Shown: positions 15,941-24,833 of the stretch, in pieces
Position numbering within the stretch: the first letter of the stretch is position 1
Layout: each line of letters starts with the position of its first letter
Made by a program: the position numbers and the translations under genes
Assembly (NCBI GenBank): GCA_031267965.1
Contig: JAIRYC010000087.1
Span: 1 to 34,362 of the forward strand
Origin: Oscillospiraceae bacterium
GTDB taxonomy: Bacteria; Bacillota; Clostridia; Oscillospirales; Acutalibacteraceae
DNA length: 34,362 bases
Reading direction: 5' to 3'
Notes under the pieces: model-generated
The model's database searches: none
What the model saw: the letters and a program-made list of their open reading frames with translations, nothing else
What the model was told of the DNA's origin: nothing

Positions 15941-17135
15941 CACAAACTTCGCAAAGCTTCAAACCAGTTACCTTTTCCGTGACGTTGCCCAAAAGACCGC
16001 TGCCTTCCGCGTGGAGAATCCCTTTGCGGATATCATCAGCCTTGGCATTGGCGATGTAACGCGCCCCTTGCCGCCGGCCGTAATCGCTGCGCTGCGTTCC
16101 GCCGCAGATGATATGTCCGACGCACGGACCTTTCAGGGTTACCCGCCCGCCTTTGGCTATGATTTTTTGCTTGAGGCAATCCGCGAAAAGGACTTTCATT
16201 CCCGCGGCGTAGAGTTGGACGCAGATGAAATTTTCGTCAACGACGGCGCAAAGAGCGATACCGCCAACATCGGCGATCTGTTTGGAACGGACAATATCGT
16301 TGCCGTTTGCGACCCCGTATACCCAGTCTATGTTGACGCAAACGTAATGTTCGGGCGCGGCGGCGAACTTATCGGCAACCACTGGACGCACTTTGTCTAC
16401 TTGACGGGCACACCGGAAAACGGATTTTTGCCCAATCCGCCCACCGAGCATGCGGATATTGTCTGTCTGTGTTTTCCGAACAATCCCACGGGCGCGTCGA
16501 TTGACCGCACGGGTCTTGCACGCTTTGTTGGCTGGGCTAATGAGCACAACAGCATTATTCTTTATGACGCAGCCTACGAGGCATATATCACGGACGACAA
16601 GCCTCACTCCATTTATGAAATTCCCGGCGCAAAAACCTGCGCGATTGAGTTCCGCTCCTTCTCCAAGACAGCGGGCTTTACGGGCGTGCGATGCGGTTAT
16701 ACTGTGGTTCCTAAGGCGCTTGTGCGTGGCGGTCAGTCGCTTAACGCGATGTGGGCGCGGCGACAGTCTACCAAGTTTAACGGTGTTTCGTATGTGACGC
16801 AAAAGGCAGCGACAGCGGTGTATTCGCCAGAGGGTGCGGCGCAGTGCCGCGAAACCATTGCATACTACTTAAACAACGCACGCGTGATTTTTGACGGCTT
16901 GACCTCTGCCGGACTTGCCTGCTGGGGTGCGAAAAACTCACCGTATGTGTGGTTCCGTGCACCGTCCGGCATGACGAGTTGGGAGTTGTTTGACACCATG
17001 CTGCGTCAGGCACAAGTGGTCGGTACGCCGGGCAGTGGTTTTGGCCCGGCGGGAGAGGGTTTCTTCCGGCTCACGGCGTTTAATACGGCGGAGAAGACAA
17101 TTGAAGCTATCACGCGCCTAAAATCATTATTTTGA
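15930..17135 (+). CDS. dapL: LL-diaminopimelate aminotransferase DapL
   Basis: A 401-residue class I/II PLP enzyme that converts tetrahydrodipicolinate and glutamate directly to LL-diaminopimelate, bypassing the succinyl or acetyl branches. Evidence is the DapL-type N-terminus (LGIGDVTRPLPPAVIAAL near 38), the PLP-phosphate and base contacts in FPNNPTG near 182 and YDAAYEAYI near 212, and the Schiff-base lysine Lys246 in FRSFSKTAGFTGVRCGY. CAGGAG precedes the ATG. The product is used by MurE for the peptidoglycan stem and is also the lysine precursor. The gene stands between broken genes and ends at a strong terminator. Confidence 0.93.
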   Translation: MQLNTNFAKLQTSYLFRDVAQKTAAFRVENPFADIISLGIGDVTRPLPPAVIAALRSAADDMSDARTFQGYPPAFGYDFLLEAIREKDFHSRGVELDADEIFVNDGAKSDTANIGDLFGTDNIVAVCDPVYPVYVDANVMFGRGGELIGNHWTHFVYLTGTPENGFLPNPPTEHADIVCLCFPNNPTGASIDRTGLARFVGWANEHNSIILYDAAYEAYITDDKPHSIYEIPGAKTCAIEFRSFSKTAGFTGVRCGYTVVPKALVRGGQSLNAMWARRQSTKFNGVSYVTQKAATAVYSPEGAAQCRETIAYYLNNARVIFDGLTSAGLACWGAKNSPYVWFRAPSGMTSWELFDTMLRQAQVVGTPGSGFGPAGEGFFRLTAFNTAEKTIEAITRLKSLF

Positions 17136-17232
17136 TTTGTCAGTCCTAATCTTTTCATTTTAAAACTTTCTTCTACACAGTTTATGCCGAAATGTTAATA
17201 GGAAAACGTGCTAACAATAAGGTAATGCTTGG

Positions 17233-17260
17233 GCGGGGTAAAGGAATTACCCCGCTTTTT
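17233..17260 (+). terminator. Intrinsic terminator downstream of dapL
   Basis: A perfect 9-bp stem GCGGGGTAA/TTACCCCGC with a five-base loop, followed by TTTTT (17256-17260). It lies about 100 bases after the dapL stop. The right arm also encodes the last codons and stop of the recombinase remnant on the other strand. Confidence 0.85.
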
Positions 17261-17555
17261 GCTGTTCTTCGGGTGTGTTGACCGCGACAAACTCTAAAAT
17301 CCGGCGGTATTCGTCCGCAAACTTGAAACGGATGCTGATGTCGTCGCCCTCGTAGATTTTTATGTGGTCTACAAGCTCCGTCAAGACTTCGTGTGTGAGT
17401 CTGTCTATGTTCTGATACTTCTCAAAGGCGGTGATAAAAGGGGGACTCGTCTATGCCCTTGTCAATCTCCGTCTGCTTCGCTTTCAAGGTGTCTAAAATC
17501 GCCTGTTGCAGACGCAAAAGTTGAGCATTTTCAGACACTCAGAGAGGTTTACGTT
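17247..17555 (-). pseudogene. C-terminal remnant of a large serine recombinase
   Basis: On the minus strand the frames read RLQQAILDTLKAKQTEID, then, after a one-base shift in a run of C and T near 17445, ITAFEKYQNIDRLTHEVLTE, LVDHIKIYEGDDISIRFKFA and DEYRRILEFVAV to a TAA at 17247-17249. This is the typical tail of the large serine recombinases of Tn4451-like and other Clostridia mobile elements, just after their coiled-coil region. The catalytic N-terminal domain is absent. It marks the former end of an integrated element. Confidence 0.7.
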
Positions 17556-17559
17556 ATCA

Positions 17560-18003
17560 TCAGCCAGTCGACATGCTGAAATAGTCGGAGCCAATCTTCA
17601 CTCTACCAAATGTGGAAAATCCAGCAGAAAGAAGCAAGCCACCAATCGAATAATCGTATGTAGAATTGATTTGCCAAACGTTATTTTGGCTCATTTCATC
17701 TGTTACTGTTTTTCCGCTGATTGACAAACCGCCACCCGTGGCGCTTGCGGAAATGCCGCCGATAGATGACACCGACATGACGTTTTTGTGCAAGACGTTA
17801 TCCGCATTGTATGGAGTTGAACCTAACCATCTGGTCGATGATGTGCCAACCCAACGGCATCCTGTGAATCCGCCGCCTGTCCAATTGAAACTGTTGGAGA
17901 ATTGGGTTGTGGAAGAGCTTCCGCTGTGGTTCAAGGTTTTTGAACCAGACATCGCACTTGCAGAAAGTGCGAAAACTGCTGTTAAGATGGGTCCAGCCGC
18001 CAA
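17560..18003 (-). CDS. Putative exported Ser/Gly/Thr-rich protein, unknown family
   Basis: A 147-residue product with a hydrophobic segment ILTAVFALSASAMS followed by a Ser/Gly/Thr-rich body with scattered aromatics (GGGFTGCRWVGTSSTRWLG, SIGGISASATGGGLSISG). It looks like a small exported beta-rich protein. The frame opens with TTG after GGGAGG at short spacing. In the frame one base away an ATG preceded by AAAGGAGG gives MWEEFG and could be the true start if one base was lost near 18000. No family is recognised, and the possible frameshift lowers confidence. It is near a recombinase tail, so it may have arrived with a mobile element. Confidence 0.5.
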   Translation of the reverse strand: MAAGPILTAVFALSASAMSGSKTLNHSGSSSTTQFSNSFNWTGGGFTGCRWVGTSSTRWLGSTPYNADNVLHKNVMSVSSIGGISASATGGGLSISGKTVTDEMSQNNVWQINSTYDYSIGGLLLSAGFSTFGRVKIGSDYFSMSTG

Positions 18004-18228
18004 ATTCCTCCCACATTGGTATCATCCTCCTTTTCTGCTGAGAGCGTTTTTCGCCCTTTGGCATTTGCTTATCTGAGAACGCAATCTGTAATCTGCGTTC
18101 GAGATAGCTTTGGTTATCGCATTTTTTGTTTACGGAAACAAGTCCGTTATTTGAAGTTGAATCTTCCCAACCAATATTACCTAGGAATATTTTCCCAACA
18201 AAAAAGTGTAACAGATGTGACATTCGAT

Positions 18229-18255
18229 CTCTTTATAATTTAGAGTTATAAAGAG
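18229..18255. repeat. AT-rich perfect inverted repeat, possible operator
   Basis: CTCTTTATAA (18229-18238) and TTATAAAGAG (18246-18255) form a perfect 10-bp inverted repeat around TTTAGAG. It lies about 230 bases upstream of the exported-protein gene on the minus strand, in very AT-rich DNA with several possible -10 boxes. It could be a regulator site or a weak terminator (A/T-rich run on the right side). Confidence 0.45.
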
Positions 18256-18324
18256 AATTTTATATTTTTTTTATAATTTGTTTATTCTTTTCCGTGATAT
18301 CATTGTGCAAAACCCCATCGGATA

Positions 18325-18480
18325 TCACAGAAATCTTGATTTAAGTATAGCTGTTTGTTCTCTCATTTTTATACTAATCAAAGACACATTTTTCCCTTTT
18401 TCATCACTTGTTGTTACTTTTGACAGTTTAACACCGGCGATTTCCAGTTCTGTTTTAGTGGGTATTTTATCAAGCATCAT
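18325..18480 (-). CDS. Possible 51-residue protein or C-terminal fragment
   Basis: The minus strand encodes MMLDKIPTKTELEIAGVK..., ending ILKSRFL, with a charged, soluble-protein-like composition (GVKLSKVTTSDEKGKNVSL). No good ribosome site precedes the ATG pair, and stops occur just upstream in the same frame. It may be the tail of a decayed gene. The surrounding 18256-18617 is otherwise AT-rich and holds nothing else that I can support. Confidence 0.3.
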   Translation of the reverse strand: MMLDKIPTKTELEIAGVKLSKVTTSDEKGKNVSLISIKMREQTAILKSRFL

Positions 18481-18617
18481 TCATGCATACTATTCTTCTG
18501 AAATTAAAATTACTGAGGCTATTCATTTTGATTAGTTCAAAGTATGAGCATAAAATGTAAACATTTTGTAAACTTTGGACATTCTTCCTGACAAATCTTA
18601 TCCTATCATATTAAGTG

Positions 18618-19322
18618 CTAAATATCCACACCTAGAAAACTGCCAAACAATGCCGCTGTGGCGCCGTCCAGCACGGACCCACAGATAGCAGGTATAGCTA
18701 GGACAGCGCAGCGCATTAAATGTTCGCGCAGACCTTGCCAGCTATCCGGAAAGCACTTATTTTTTGCCGCGAAGCCAAATGCCTGTGCACTGTCCATGTT
18801 TTCTTTGCATATCAGCAGTAGCCCGAATATGGAGAAAATTGCTCCGGGTATCATGAGCAATAAGCTGCCGCTTAGCCCTCGCAAAGCGAATTCACTATAA
18901 AGTTTGCCACAAATTACGCCAAGTCCTAAGCCGCGCAACAGAGGCAGACAGCCAATCAGCGGCAGCCCGGCGGCGGAAAGCCCCAACAATATTGAAGCAA
19001 TGATGAATCCAACATTGCCAAGCAGAGATGAACGCAAAACTGCCGCGAACGCTTTTTCGGCTCGTAAATCCAGCCAGGCAGTGAAGAGCGAATCGCATTG
19101 CTGTGCAAAAAAACCTTCACCTACTTTACCCAACCGTGCACCGGAGAGCATACCTGCCAAAAACAATGCCCATAGCAACAGTAAGCGCCGATTATTCATG
19201 CAACCGCGCACTGTTTCTTTCAAAAAAGGCAGAGGACTGCCAAAGCCGCTGCTTTCTCTCGCACGTAGGCGATAGCGTGGTCCGGCGGTTCTTCGGCGAT
19301 TGTGGGCGTTACGGCGGAGCAT
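18618..19322 (-). CDS. spoIIM: SpoIIM-like sporulation membrane protein
   Basis: A 234-residue polytopic protein with a basic N-terminal tail (first 40 residues, many Arg) and about five membrane segments. It includes the family-type segment LLRGLGLGVICGKLY near 130 and LLLMIPGAIFSIFGLLLIC near 153. SpoIIM forms the DMP complex with SpoIID and SpoIIP, which remodels peptidoglycan during engulfment of the forespore. GGAGGG precedes the ATG. The assignment to the SpoIIM/DUF95 family is by topology and motif and is fairly secure, but a non-sporulation paralogue cannot be excluded. Confidence 0.7.
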   Translation of the reverse strand: MLRRNAHNRRRTAGPRYRLRARESSGFGSPLPFLKETVRGCMNNRRLLLLWALFLAGMLSGARLGKVGEGFFAQQCDSLFTAWLDLRAEKAFAAVLRSSLLGNVGFIIASILLGLSAAGLPLIGCLPLLRGLGLGVICGKLYSEFALRGLSGSLLLMIPGAIFSIFGLLLICKENMDSAQAFGFAAKNKCFPDSWQGLREHLMRCAVLAIPAICGSVLDGATAALFGSFLGVDI

Positions 19323-19453
19323 GGCGTTCCCTCCTAATTTATTGTATTGCTGTTGTGATAAGATATGCAGCCTGTCCGATTTTTAGAATAGCATATATAG
19401 GCGCGTTTGGGCGCAGACTACATTATACAAGCAATATGTAATGAGGTGCGGCC

Positions 19454-19774
19454 ATGACTAAAAATAACGCCAACAGCACCACGAAAGCTTTGCGTATATA
19501 TTTTCGTGCGGCATTTGTGGTTGCTCTGCTGACCGGCGTGGGCGTAGGTATGCTTTTGGCGGAGGAAGGCACACGGCGCGTTGACGGCGCTCAGCCTGAA
19601 AACATTGCGGTGCTCTCATCTCAGGACAAAAAGGTTGAGTTGCTTTTTCCCCGGAGCGAAACAGTATTGCAGCTTCGCCTGCCTGAACACACATTATGGA
19701 TGGACATGCTCCCGCCGCCGATTGGTAATGCCATTTGGTTTGGGCGCGCGCTGCGTGAATCAATTATGCCTTGA
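19454..19774 (+). CDS. Conserved-looking single-pass membrane protein, unknown
   Basis: A 106-residue protein: a basic N-terminus, one membrane anchor or signal (about 17-36, FRAAFVVALLTGVGVGMLLA), then an outer region of about 70 residues with LQLRLPEHTLWMDMLPPPIG near 73. GAGGTG stands before the ATG. No family is recognised. It is divergent from spoIIM and 130 bases away, so they might share regulation, but no sporulation sigma box is evident. Confidence 0.55.
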   Translation: MTKNNANSTTKALRIYFRAAFVVALLTGVGVGMLLAEEGTRRVDGAQPENIAVLSSQDKKVELLFPRSETVLQLRLPEHTLWMDMLPPPIGNAIWFGRALRESIMP

Positions 19775-19850
19775 CTTGCGTCAATTCCTTTGCGCTTGAA
19801 AATCACTGTAAAACATGGTAATATGAATCTCGGTTAAGTGGCGGCGGAAC

Positions 19851-20150
19851 GTGAAGCATAGCAAAAAAATCGGCTCGGATATGTTTGTGTGCTGTTGGTT
19901 TTGGTGGCTGTCGTGTGTATTATATACCATGCATTTTTTCTATGGCGCATTTGCCTAAAGGTGAATTGATGGACTCTGTAATCAGCCCTTCCGGTAAGTG
20001 ATAATAACACAAAAAAAGCGCAAAAATATCTATTGGAACTACCACGAGGACTGGGCGGAGCTTGTTTGGTTTGACGAAACAATTATATTTATAAACAACA
20101 GGCTTACGCTGAATGTTGAAAAAGAGAAATTCGACTTTAGAAATACTAAA
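19851..20150 (+). pseudogene. Remnant of a DUF5412-like membrane-anchored protein
   Basis: A hydrophobic start (VKHSKKIGSDMFVCC...) is followed in another frame by LPKGELMDSVISPSGK. In a further frame comes KRKNIYWNYHEDWAELVWFD, ending LNVEKEKFDFR. That order (LPKGE, SPxGK, then KxxNIYWxY...W.D) is the pattern I associate with DUF5412 proteins of Firmicutes. The central segment between SPSGK and KRKNIYW is missing, and at least two frame changes occur. The pyrF promoter begins just after it. Confidence 0.55.
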
Positions 20151-20171
20151 GCGCTGCCATCGCCCTCTGCG

Positions 20172-20200
20172 TTGCATCTTTTCGCCCGCTGTGGTAAAAT
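20172..20200 (+). promoter_or_regulatory. Promoter of pyrF
   Basis: TTGCAT (20172-20177), a 17-base spacer and TAAAAT (20195-20200), 22 bases before the pyrF ATG. The leader would be about 15 bases, too short for attenuation. Confidence 0.7.
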
Positions 20201-20221
20201 ATGCAACTGGGAGGGATTGAA

Positions 20222-21121
20222 ATGGACACACTTATTCGCAGGATTGAAGAAACAGGTAACCCAATCGTCGCGGGGCTTGACCCCATGCTGGAGTACATCC
20301 CGGAGCACCTGAAGGAGGAAGCCTTTGCGCGCTTAGGCAATACGCTTGAGGCAGCCGCAGCCGCAGTCCTTGAATACAACGAAGCGCTGATTGACGCACT
20401 TGCGGACATCGTTCCGGCGGTAAAACCACAAAGCGCTTATTATGAACGCTTTGGCTGGCAGGGCTTTCGTGCTCTGGCGGAAACAATCCGCTATGCAAAG
20501 AGCAAGGGGATGTTCGTTATCACCGACGCAAAGCGTAATGATATTGGCTCGACAATGTCAGCATATGCGGCGGCGCACTTGGGATCTGTCGATGTCAACG
20601 GCACCGCGATTGTGCCTTTTGGGGCGGACGCGCTGACGGTCAATGCTTACTTGGGCAGTGACTGCGTAAAACCATGTCTCGAAACCGGCAAAGACATCTT
20701 CGTGCTCTGCAAGACATCTAATCCGTCGTCCGGCGAGTTGCAGGATTTGCCGTTGAATGGTGTTGCACTGTATGCCGCAATGGGCGATTGGTGTGAGAAG
20801 TGGGGAGCGGACAGCATTGGCGATTACGGCTATTCAAACGTTGGCGCAGTTGTGGGTGCAACGTACCCGGCACAGCTTGCCAGGTTGCGTGAGCGCTTGC
20901 CGCACACCTTCTTCTTGGTGCCGGGTTATGGGGCGCAGGGTGGCTCCGCCGCAGATATTGCCGGTGCGTTCGATAAGCAGGGGCGCGGCGCAATTGTCAA
21001 TTCTTCGCGGGCGATTTTGTGCGCGTGGAAGACAGCGAACACGTCGCCTGAGGATTTTGCGCTCGCGGCGCGTGCAGAAGCGCTTGCAATGGGGGAGGCA
21101 TTGCGTGCAATCAAAAACTAG
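20222..21121 (+). CDS. pyrF: Orotidine 5'-phosphate decarboxylase (type 2)
   Basis: A 299-residue enzyme making UMP from OMP, the last step of de novo pyrimidine synthesis. The catalytic Lys104 and Asp residues lie in TDAKRNDIGSTMSAYAAAHLG, and the phosphate-binding loop region is PGYGAQGG near 240. The length and motif order fit the longer type 2 PyrF. I start at ATG 20222, preceded by GGAGGG; an upstream in-frame ATG at 20201 has no site and overlaps the promoter. No other pyr genes are nearby. Confidence 0.93.
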   Translation: MDTLIRRIEETGNPIVAGLDPMLEYIPEHLKEEAFARLGNTLEAAAAAVLEYNEALIDALADIVPAVKPQSAYYERFGWQGFRALAETIRYAKSKGMFVITDAKRNDIGSTMSAYAAAHLGSVDVNGTAIVPFGADALTVNAYLGSDCVKPCLETGKDIFVLCKTSNPSSGELQDLPLNGVALYAAMGDWCEKWGADSIGDYGYSNVGAVVGATYPAQLARLRERLPHTFFLVPGYGAQGGSAADIAGAFDKQGRGAIVNSSRAILCAWKTANTSPEDFALAARAEALAMGEALRAIKN

Positions 21122-21161
21122 GCGAACTGATACGGCATATTTCCATATGACCAAAACAGTT

Positions 21162-21195
21162 ATCGCACGTTCGCAATTGCCGGCGACCGTGCGAT
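21162..21195. terminator. Convergent hairpin between pyrF and the Cys-rich gene
   Basis: ATCGCACG/CGTGCGAT stem, continued by TCGC/GCGA after one mismatch, around an eight-base loop. It lies between two genes that end toward each other. The T-runs are weak (CAGTTTTGG on the minus side), so it is a terminator by position and stability only. Confidence 0.5.
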
Positions 21196-21217
21196 TGATA
21201 ATCATTGTCAATTAGAT

Positions 21218-21727
21218 TTATTGGCAGCCACAGCCACCACAGCCGCTGTTCCAAGCTCCCCATTCGCCGGCGCCATTGCAGCAGTTGCAACCGTAGCCGT
21301 ACCCGCCATTGTAGCCACAGGTAGGTGCAGCTGGTGTATTACAACAGGGCAGCTTGGCACAGCGCAGGCAGAAGCAAGAGCTGTTAACGCCATTGATTTT
21401 GCAGCAGCCGTTGTCATAAATGCAGCAGCAGTAGCTCCGGCAATTTGTACGGTAGCCTGCGGGAGCACTCGTGCAAGTCAGCGTGTAGCAGCCTGGGCAC
21501 ACACCTTTGAAGAAACACCAGCCGTTTTCGTCGGAGCAAGCGCTGTAAAATTTGCCGCACTTTTTGATTGTGCACACACAGCCGGGCAGCGGATTGCCGC
21601 CGCAGTCTGTGCAGCGAATCGCCGCGTTTTGCCCCGCAACCTCTTGCCAGACCTTAACTGTCTTCCAATAACCGCCGCAGCTGTTACAGCCGCCCGTACA
21701 GCCATTTCCGCAATTTCCGTTACACAT
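21218..21727 (-). CDS. Cysteine-saturated Gly-rich protein with a prealbumin-like segment
   Basis: A 169-residue protein with 33 cysteines (about 20 percent). The N-terminus is [19 protein letters not shown] and the C-terminus is Gly/Tyr/Cys-rich, ending GCGGCGCQ. The middle (about 45-92) follows the pattern of a SpaA/prealbumin-like fold (GCxxxI...SDENGxxxFxxxxPGxYTLTxTxAPxGY), but several usual hydrophobic positions are Cys. There is no signal peptide, which would fit a spore coat or other mother-cell structure crosslinked by disulfides, or a metal-binding store. I chose the ATG at 21727 because the upstream ATG overlaps the AAAGGA site. The gap 21728-21862 to catalase holds no gene. Confidence 0.7.
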   Translation of the reverse strand: MCNGNCGNGCTGGCNSCGGYWKTVKVWQEVAGQNAAIRCTDCGGNPLPGCVCTIKKCGKFYSACSDENGWCFFKGVCPGCYTLTCTSAPAGYRTNCRSYCCCIYDNGCCKINGVNSSCFCLRCAKLPCCNTPAAPTCGYNGGYGYGCNCCNGAGEWGAWNSGCGGCGCQ

Positions 21728-21862
21728 TGTTATCATCCTTTGTTTTCATATTCGCGGCTTGTCCACGTCGCATTACACTCTATGCCAAACGGCGTGGTGC
21801 TGTTACTAAAAGTTGCTTTTTTGGTTACCCTAATCCGGAAGAATAATCACCAGGGGGAAAAC

Positions 21863-23380
21863 ATGGATGAGAAAAAATTACTGACTCGGGAAAACGGCGC
21901 GCCTGTTGCAGACAACACCAACACCCTCACCGCTGGAGAGCAGGGTCCGGCATTGCTGCAGGATGTGTGGTTCCTTGAGAAGATGGCGCACTTTGACCGC
22001 GAGGTTATCCCTGAGCGCCGAATGCACGCCAAAGGCTCCGGCGCGTATGGCACATTTACCGTCACGCAGGATATTACGCAATACACCAAGGCAAGCGTGT
22101 TTGCACAGGTTGGCAAGCAAACCGAGACCTTTGTGCGGTTTAGTACCGTTGCGGGTGAGCGCGGCGCAAGCGACGTTGACCGTGATATACGCGGCTTTGC
22201 CGTCCGCTTTTATACTGACCAAGGCAACTGGGATTTGGTCGGTAATAATACGCCCGTATTCTTTTTGCGTGACCCTAAGCGCTTTCCTGACTTAAACCAC
22301 GCAATCAAGCGTGACCCTAAGAGCAACCTTAATAATCCGCAAGCGCGCTGGGATTTTTGGAGCAGTCTGCCCGAAGCGCTGCACCAAGTGACAATTACCA
22401 TGAGCGACAGAGGGATACCTGCCAGCTTCCGCCACATGCATGGCTTCGGCAGCCATGCGTTCAGCTTTATCAACGCTGAAAATGAGCGAACCTGGGTTAA
22501 GTTTCACTGGAAAACACAGCAGGGCATACAAAATATTACGGATCAGACTGCCATGAAAGTCAATGAACTGACACGCGACAGCCATCAGTTGGATTTGTTC
22601 CGCGCCATTGAAACCGGCGAGTATCCACACTGGACGCTTTATGTCCAGCTGATGACCGAGGAGCAGGCGCTTGCACATGGCGAGAATCCATTTGACATTA
22701 CGAAAGTATGGTTTCATGCGGATTTTCCGCTGCATGAGGTCGGTGTAATGGAGCTGAACCGCAATCCCGAGAATTATTTTGCGGAGGTAGAGCAAGCTGC
22801 TTTTAATCCGGCGAACATCGTGCCCGGCGTCAGCTTTTCACCGGATAAGCTTCTGCAAGGGCGGCTATTTTCCTATGGCGATGCGCACCGTCACCGCATT
22901 GGCGTCAATGTGCGCCAAATCCCAGTCAATATGCCGCGTGTGCCTGTGCATGATTATCATCGCGATGGCAAAATGCGGGTGGACGGCAACTTTGGCGCAA
23001 CGGTCAGTTATCAACCTAATGGGGCAGGGGAGTGGGCACAGCAGCTTGATGCTCAGGAGCCGTCATTGCCGCTGTTTGGCGACGCCTACAGCTACGAGCC
23101 AAAAGACAATGCCAAGGACGACTGCTTCTATCAGCCGGGCCAGCTTTACCGCCTGATGAGCGAGAAACAAAAGCAGGCGCTGGTGGATAACACCAACGCC
23201 AACATGTGCCAGAATAATATATCAGTGAGCCTGAATGTGCGTTACCGCCACGCAGCGCATTGCTACCTTGCGGATCAAGACTATGGCACACGCATTGCAA
23301 GCTGTATGGGGCTGGATTTGCAGAAAGTAATGGCGCTTTCGCAGCTTTGCCATGCGGATTTGATGGCGCAGACAGCATAA
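21863..23380 (+). CDS. katA: Monofunctional haem catalase
   Basis: A 505-residue clade-3-size catalase that breaks down hydrogen peroxide. The distal His55 is in [12 protein letters not shown], Asn128 in [15 protein letters not shown], and the haem-ligand Tyr338 in [19 protein letters not shown]-pocket-type residues follow in HRHRIGVN. The start at ATG 21863 has GGGGGAA before it. The frame is open far upstream (to 21221), but that part is the antisense of the Cys-rich gene and is not a real extension. A catalase in a strict anaerobe is a common oxygen-tolerance trait. I could not find a convincing PerR box. Confidence 0.96.
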   Translation: MDEKKLLTRENGAPVADNTNTLTAGEQGPALLQDVWFLEKMAHFDREVIPERRMHAKGSGAYGTFTVTQDITQYTKASVFAQVGKQTETFVRFSTVAGERGASDVDRDIRGFAVRFYTDQGNWDLVGNNTPVFFLRDPKRFPDLNHAIKRDPKSNLNNPQARWDFWSSLPEALHQVTITMSDRGIPASFRHMHGFGSHAFSFINAENERTWVKFHWKTQQGIQNITDQTAMKVNELTRDSHQLDLFRAIETGEYPHWTLYVQLMTEEQALAHGENPFDITKVWFHADFPLHEVGVMELNRNPENYFAEVEQAAFNPANIVPGVSFSPDKLLQGRLFSYGDAHRHRIGVNVRQIPVNMPRVPVHDYHRDGKMRVDGNFGATVSYQPNGAGEWAQQLDAQEPSLPLFGDAYSYEPKDNAKDDCFYQPGQLYRLMSEKQKQALVDNTNANMCQNNISVSLNVRYRHAAHCYLADQDYGTRIASCMGLDLQKVMALSQLCHADLMAQTA

Positions 23381-23395
23381 AACTTCTTGTTGCTG

Positions 23396-23444
23396 AACGC
23401 TGTAAACCCCACATTGTAATTTATCAGTGGGGGCTTACAGCGTT
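23396..23444. terminator. Convergent hairpin between catalase and serS
   Basis: AACGCTGTAA-CCCCAC pairs with GTGGGG-TTACAGCGTT around a loop of about 14 bases, 16 bases after the catalase stop. It is stable but lacks a clear U-tract on either side. Confidence 0.6.
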
Positions 23445-23507
23445 TGCTGAAAAATTCAATTGCATTGCAGTATTTTTAAGTCAAGACATCCGATTTTCTA
23501 AAGTAAG

Positions 23508-24782
23508 TTAAATCACGCTCTTACCGCCCATATAAGGACGCAAAGCCTCAGGGATTTTAACGCTGCCATCTGCCTGAATATTGTTTTCCAGCAAAGCAAT
23601 GAGCATGCGCGGCGGCGCGGCAACCGTGTTGTTGAGTGTGTGTGGGAAGTACGTCCCGTTTTCTCCTTTGACGCGAATGCCAAGCCTGCGCGCCTGCGCG
23701 TCGCCCAAGGTAGAGCAGCTGCCGACCTCAAAGTATTTCTGCTGGCGCGGACTCCAAGCCTCCACGTCACAGCTCTTGACTTTCAAGTCCGCAAGGTCGC
23801 CGGAGCAACATTCCAAGGTACGCACGGGTACATCCATGCTGCGGAAAAGCTCAACTGTGTAGCTCCACAGCTTGTTGTACCAATCCATGCTTTCCTCCGC
23901 AGAGCAAATAACCACCATCTCTTGCTTTTCAAATTGATGGATTCGGTATACGCCGCGTTCCTCAATACCGTGTGCGCCAACCTCCCTGCGGAAGCAAGGG
24001 GAGTAGCTTGTCAGCGTTTGCGGAAGCTGTGCCGGGCGCAGGATCGTGTCAATATAGCGTCCAATCATGCTGTGTTCACTGGTGCCGATTAAGTACAAAT
24101 CCTCGCCTTCAATTTTGTACATCATGTTTTCCATTTCGGCGAAGGACATAACCCCGGTGACCACATTGGAGCGAATCATAAACGGCGGCACGCAGTATGT
24201 GAAGCCCTTGTTTATCATAAAATCGCGCGCATAGGTAAGCACCGCAGAGTGCAGACGTGCTATATCACCCAGCAAATAATAAAAACCGTTGCCGCTGGTT
24301 TTGCGTGCACTGTCCAAATCAATGCCGCTGAGCTTTTCCATGATATCCACATGGTATGGTACCTCGAAATCCGGCATGGCAGGCTCGCCGAAGCGCTCAA
24401 TTTCTACATTTTCACCATCGTCTTGACCGATTGGAACGGAAGCGTCAATGATTTGCGGTATGCCCCGCATAACAGTATTGAGCTTTGCGGAAAGCTCGTC
24501 CTGCAGCTTGCCAAGCTCTTCCATGCGCGGCGCAATAGCGGATACCTCCGCCTTGGCGTTTTCGGCTTCGTCGCGTTTGCCTTGCGCCATGAGCGCGCCA
24601 ATCTGCTTGCTGACGGTGTTGCGCTTGTTGCGCAGTCCGTCCGCCGCCGCGATGGTTTCGCGCAGCTTAATATCCAGCGCTAAGGCTTCGTCCACAAGTG
24701 GGAGCTTTGCGTCCTGGAATTTTTTGCGGATGTTTTCACGCACAGCATCGGGGTTTGTGCGCAGGAATTTGATGTCGATCAT
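23508..24782 (-). CDS. serS: Seryl-tRNA synthetase
   Basis: A 424-residue class II synthetase that charges tRNA-Ser and tRNA-Sec. The N-terminal coiled-coil arm (about 28-105) binds the tRNA long variable arm. Motif 2 is CFRREVGAHGIEERGVYRIH near 262, and motif 3 is NNTVAAPPRMLIALLENN near 385. The usual glycine/serine before the motif 3 Arg is replaced by AAPPR, a variant I recall from other Clostridia. AAGGAG precedes the ATG. No T-box leader is visible, and the gene follows a membrane-protein gene after 51 bases, so it may ride on the comEB transcript. Confidence 0.96.
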   Translation of the reverse strand: MIDIKFLRTNPDAVRENIRKKFQDAKLPLVDEALALDIKLRETIAAADGLRNKRNTVSKQIGALMAQGKRDEAENAKAEVSAIAPRMEELGKLQDELSAKLNTVMRGIPQIIDASVPIGQDDGENVEIERFGEPAMPDFEVPYHVDIMEKLSGIDLDSARKTSGNGFYYLLGDIARLHSAVLTYARDFMINKGFTYCVPPFMIRSNVVTGVMSFAEMENMMYKIEGEDLYLIGTSEHSMIGRYIDTILRPAQLPQTLTSYSPCFRREVGAHGIEERGVYRIHQFEKQEMVVICSAEESMDWYNKLWSYTVELFRSMDVPVRTLECCSGDLADLKVKSCDVEAWSPRQQKYFEVGSCSTLGDAQARRLGIRVKGENGTYFPHTLNNTVAAPPRMLIALLENNIQADGSVKIPEALRPYMGGKSVI

Positions 24783-24833
24783 TATTTGTTCTCCTTAATT
24801 TCAATTAAGTTTTGCGGTGTTAATTCTTTAGCT

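Noticed and set aside
18278..18535. Hydrophobic 85-residue frame on the plus strand
   Set aside because: No ribosome site and a non-ATG start; the composition is that of antisense AT-rich DNA, and the opposite strand looks more protein-like.
21221..21862. Long N-terminal extension of the catalase frame
   Set aside because: It is antisense to the Cys-rich gene (Ala/Val-rich because of TGC/GCA codons), and the catalase core and a ribosome site begin at 21863.
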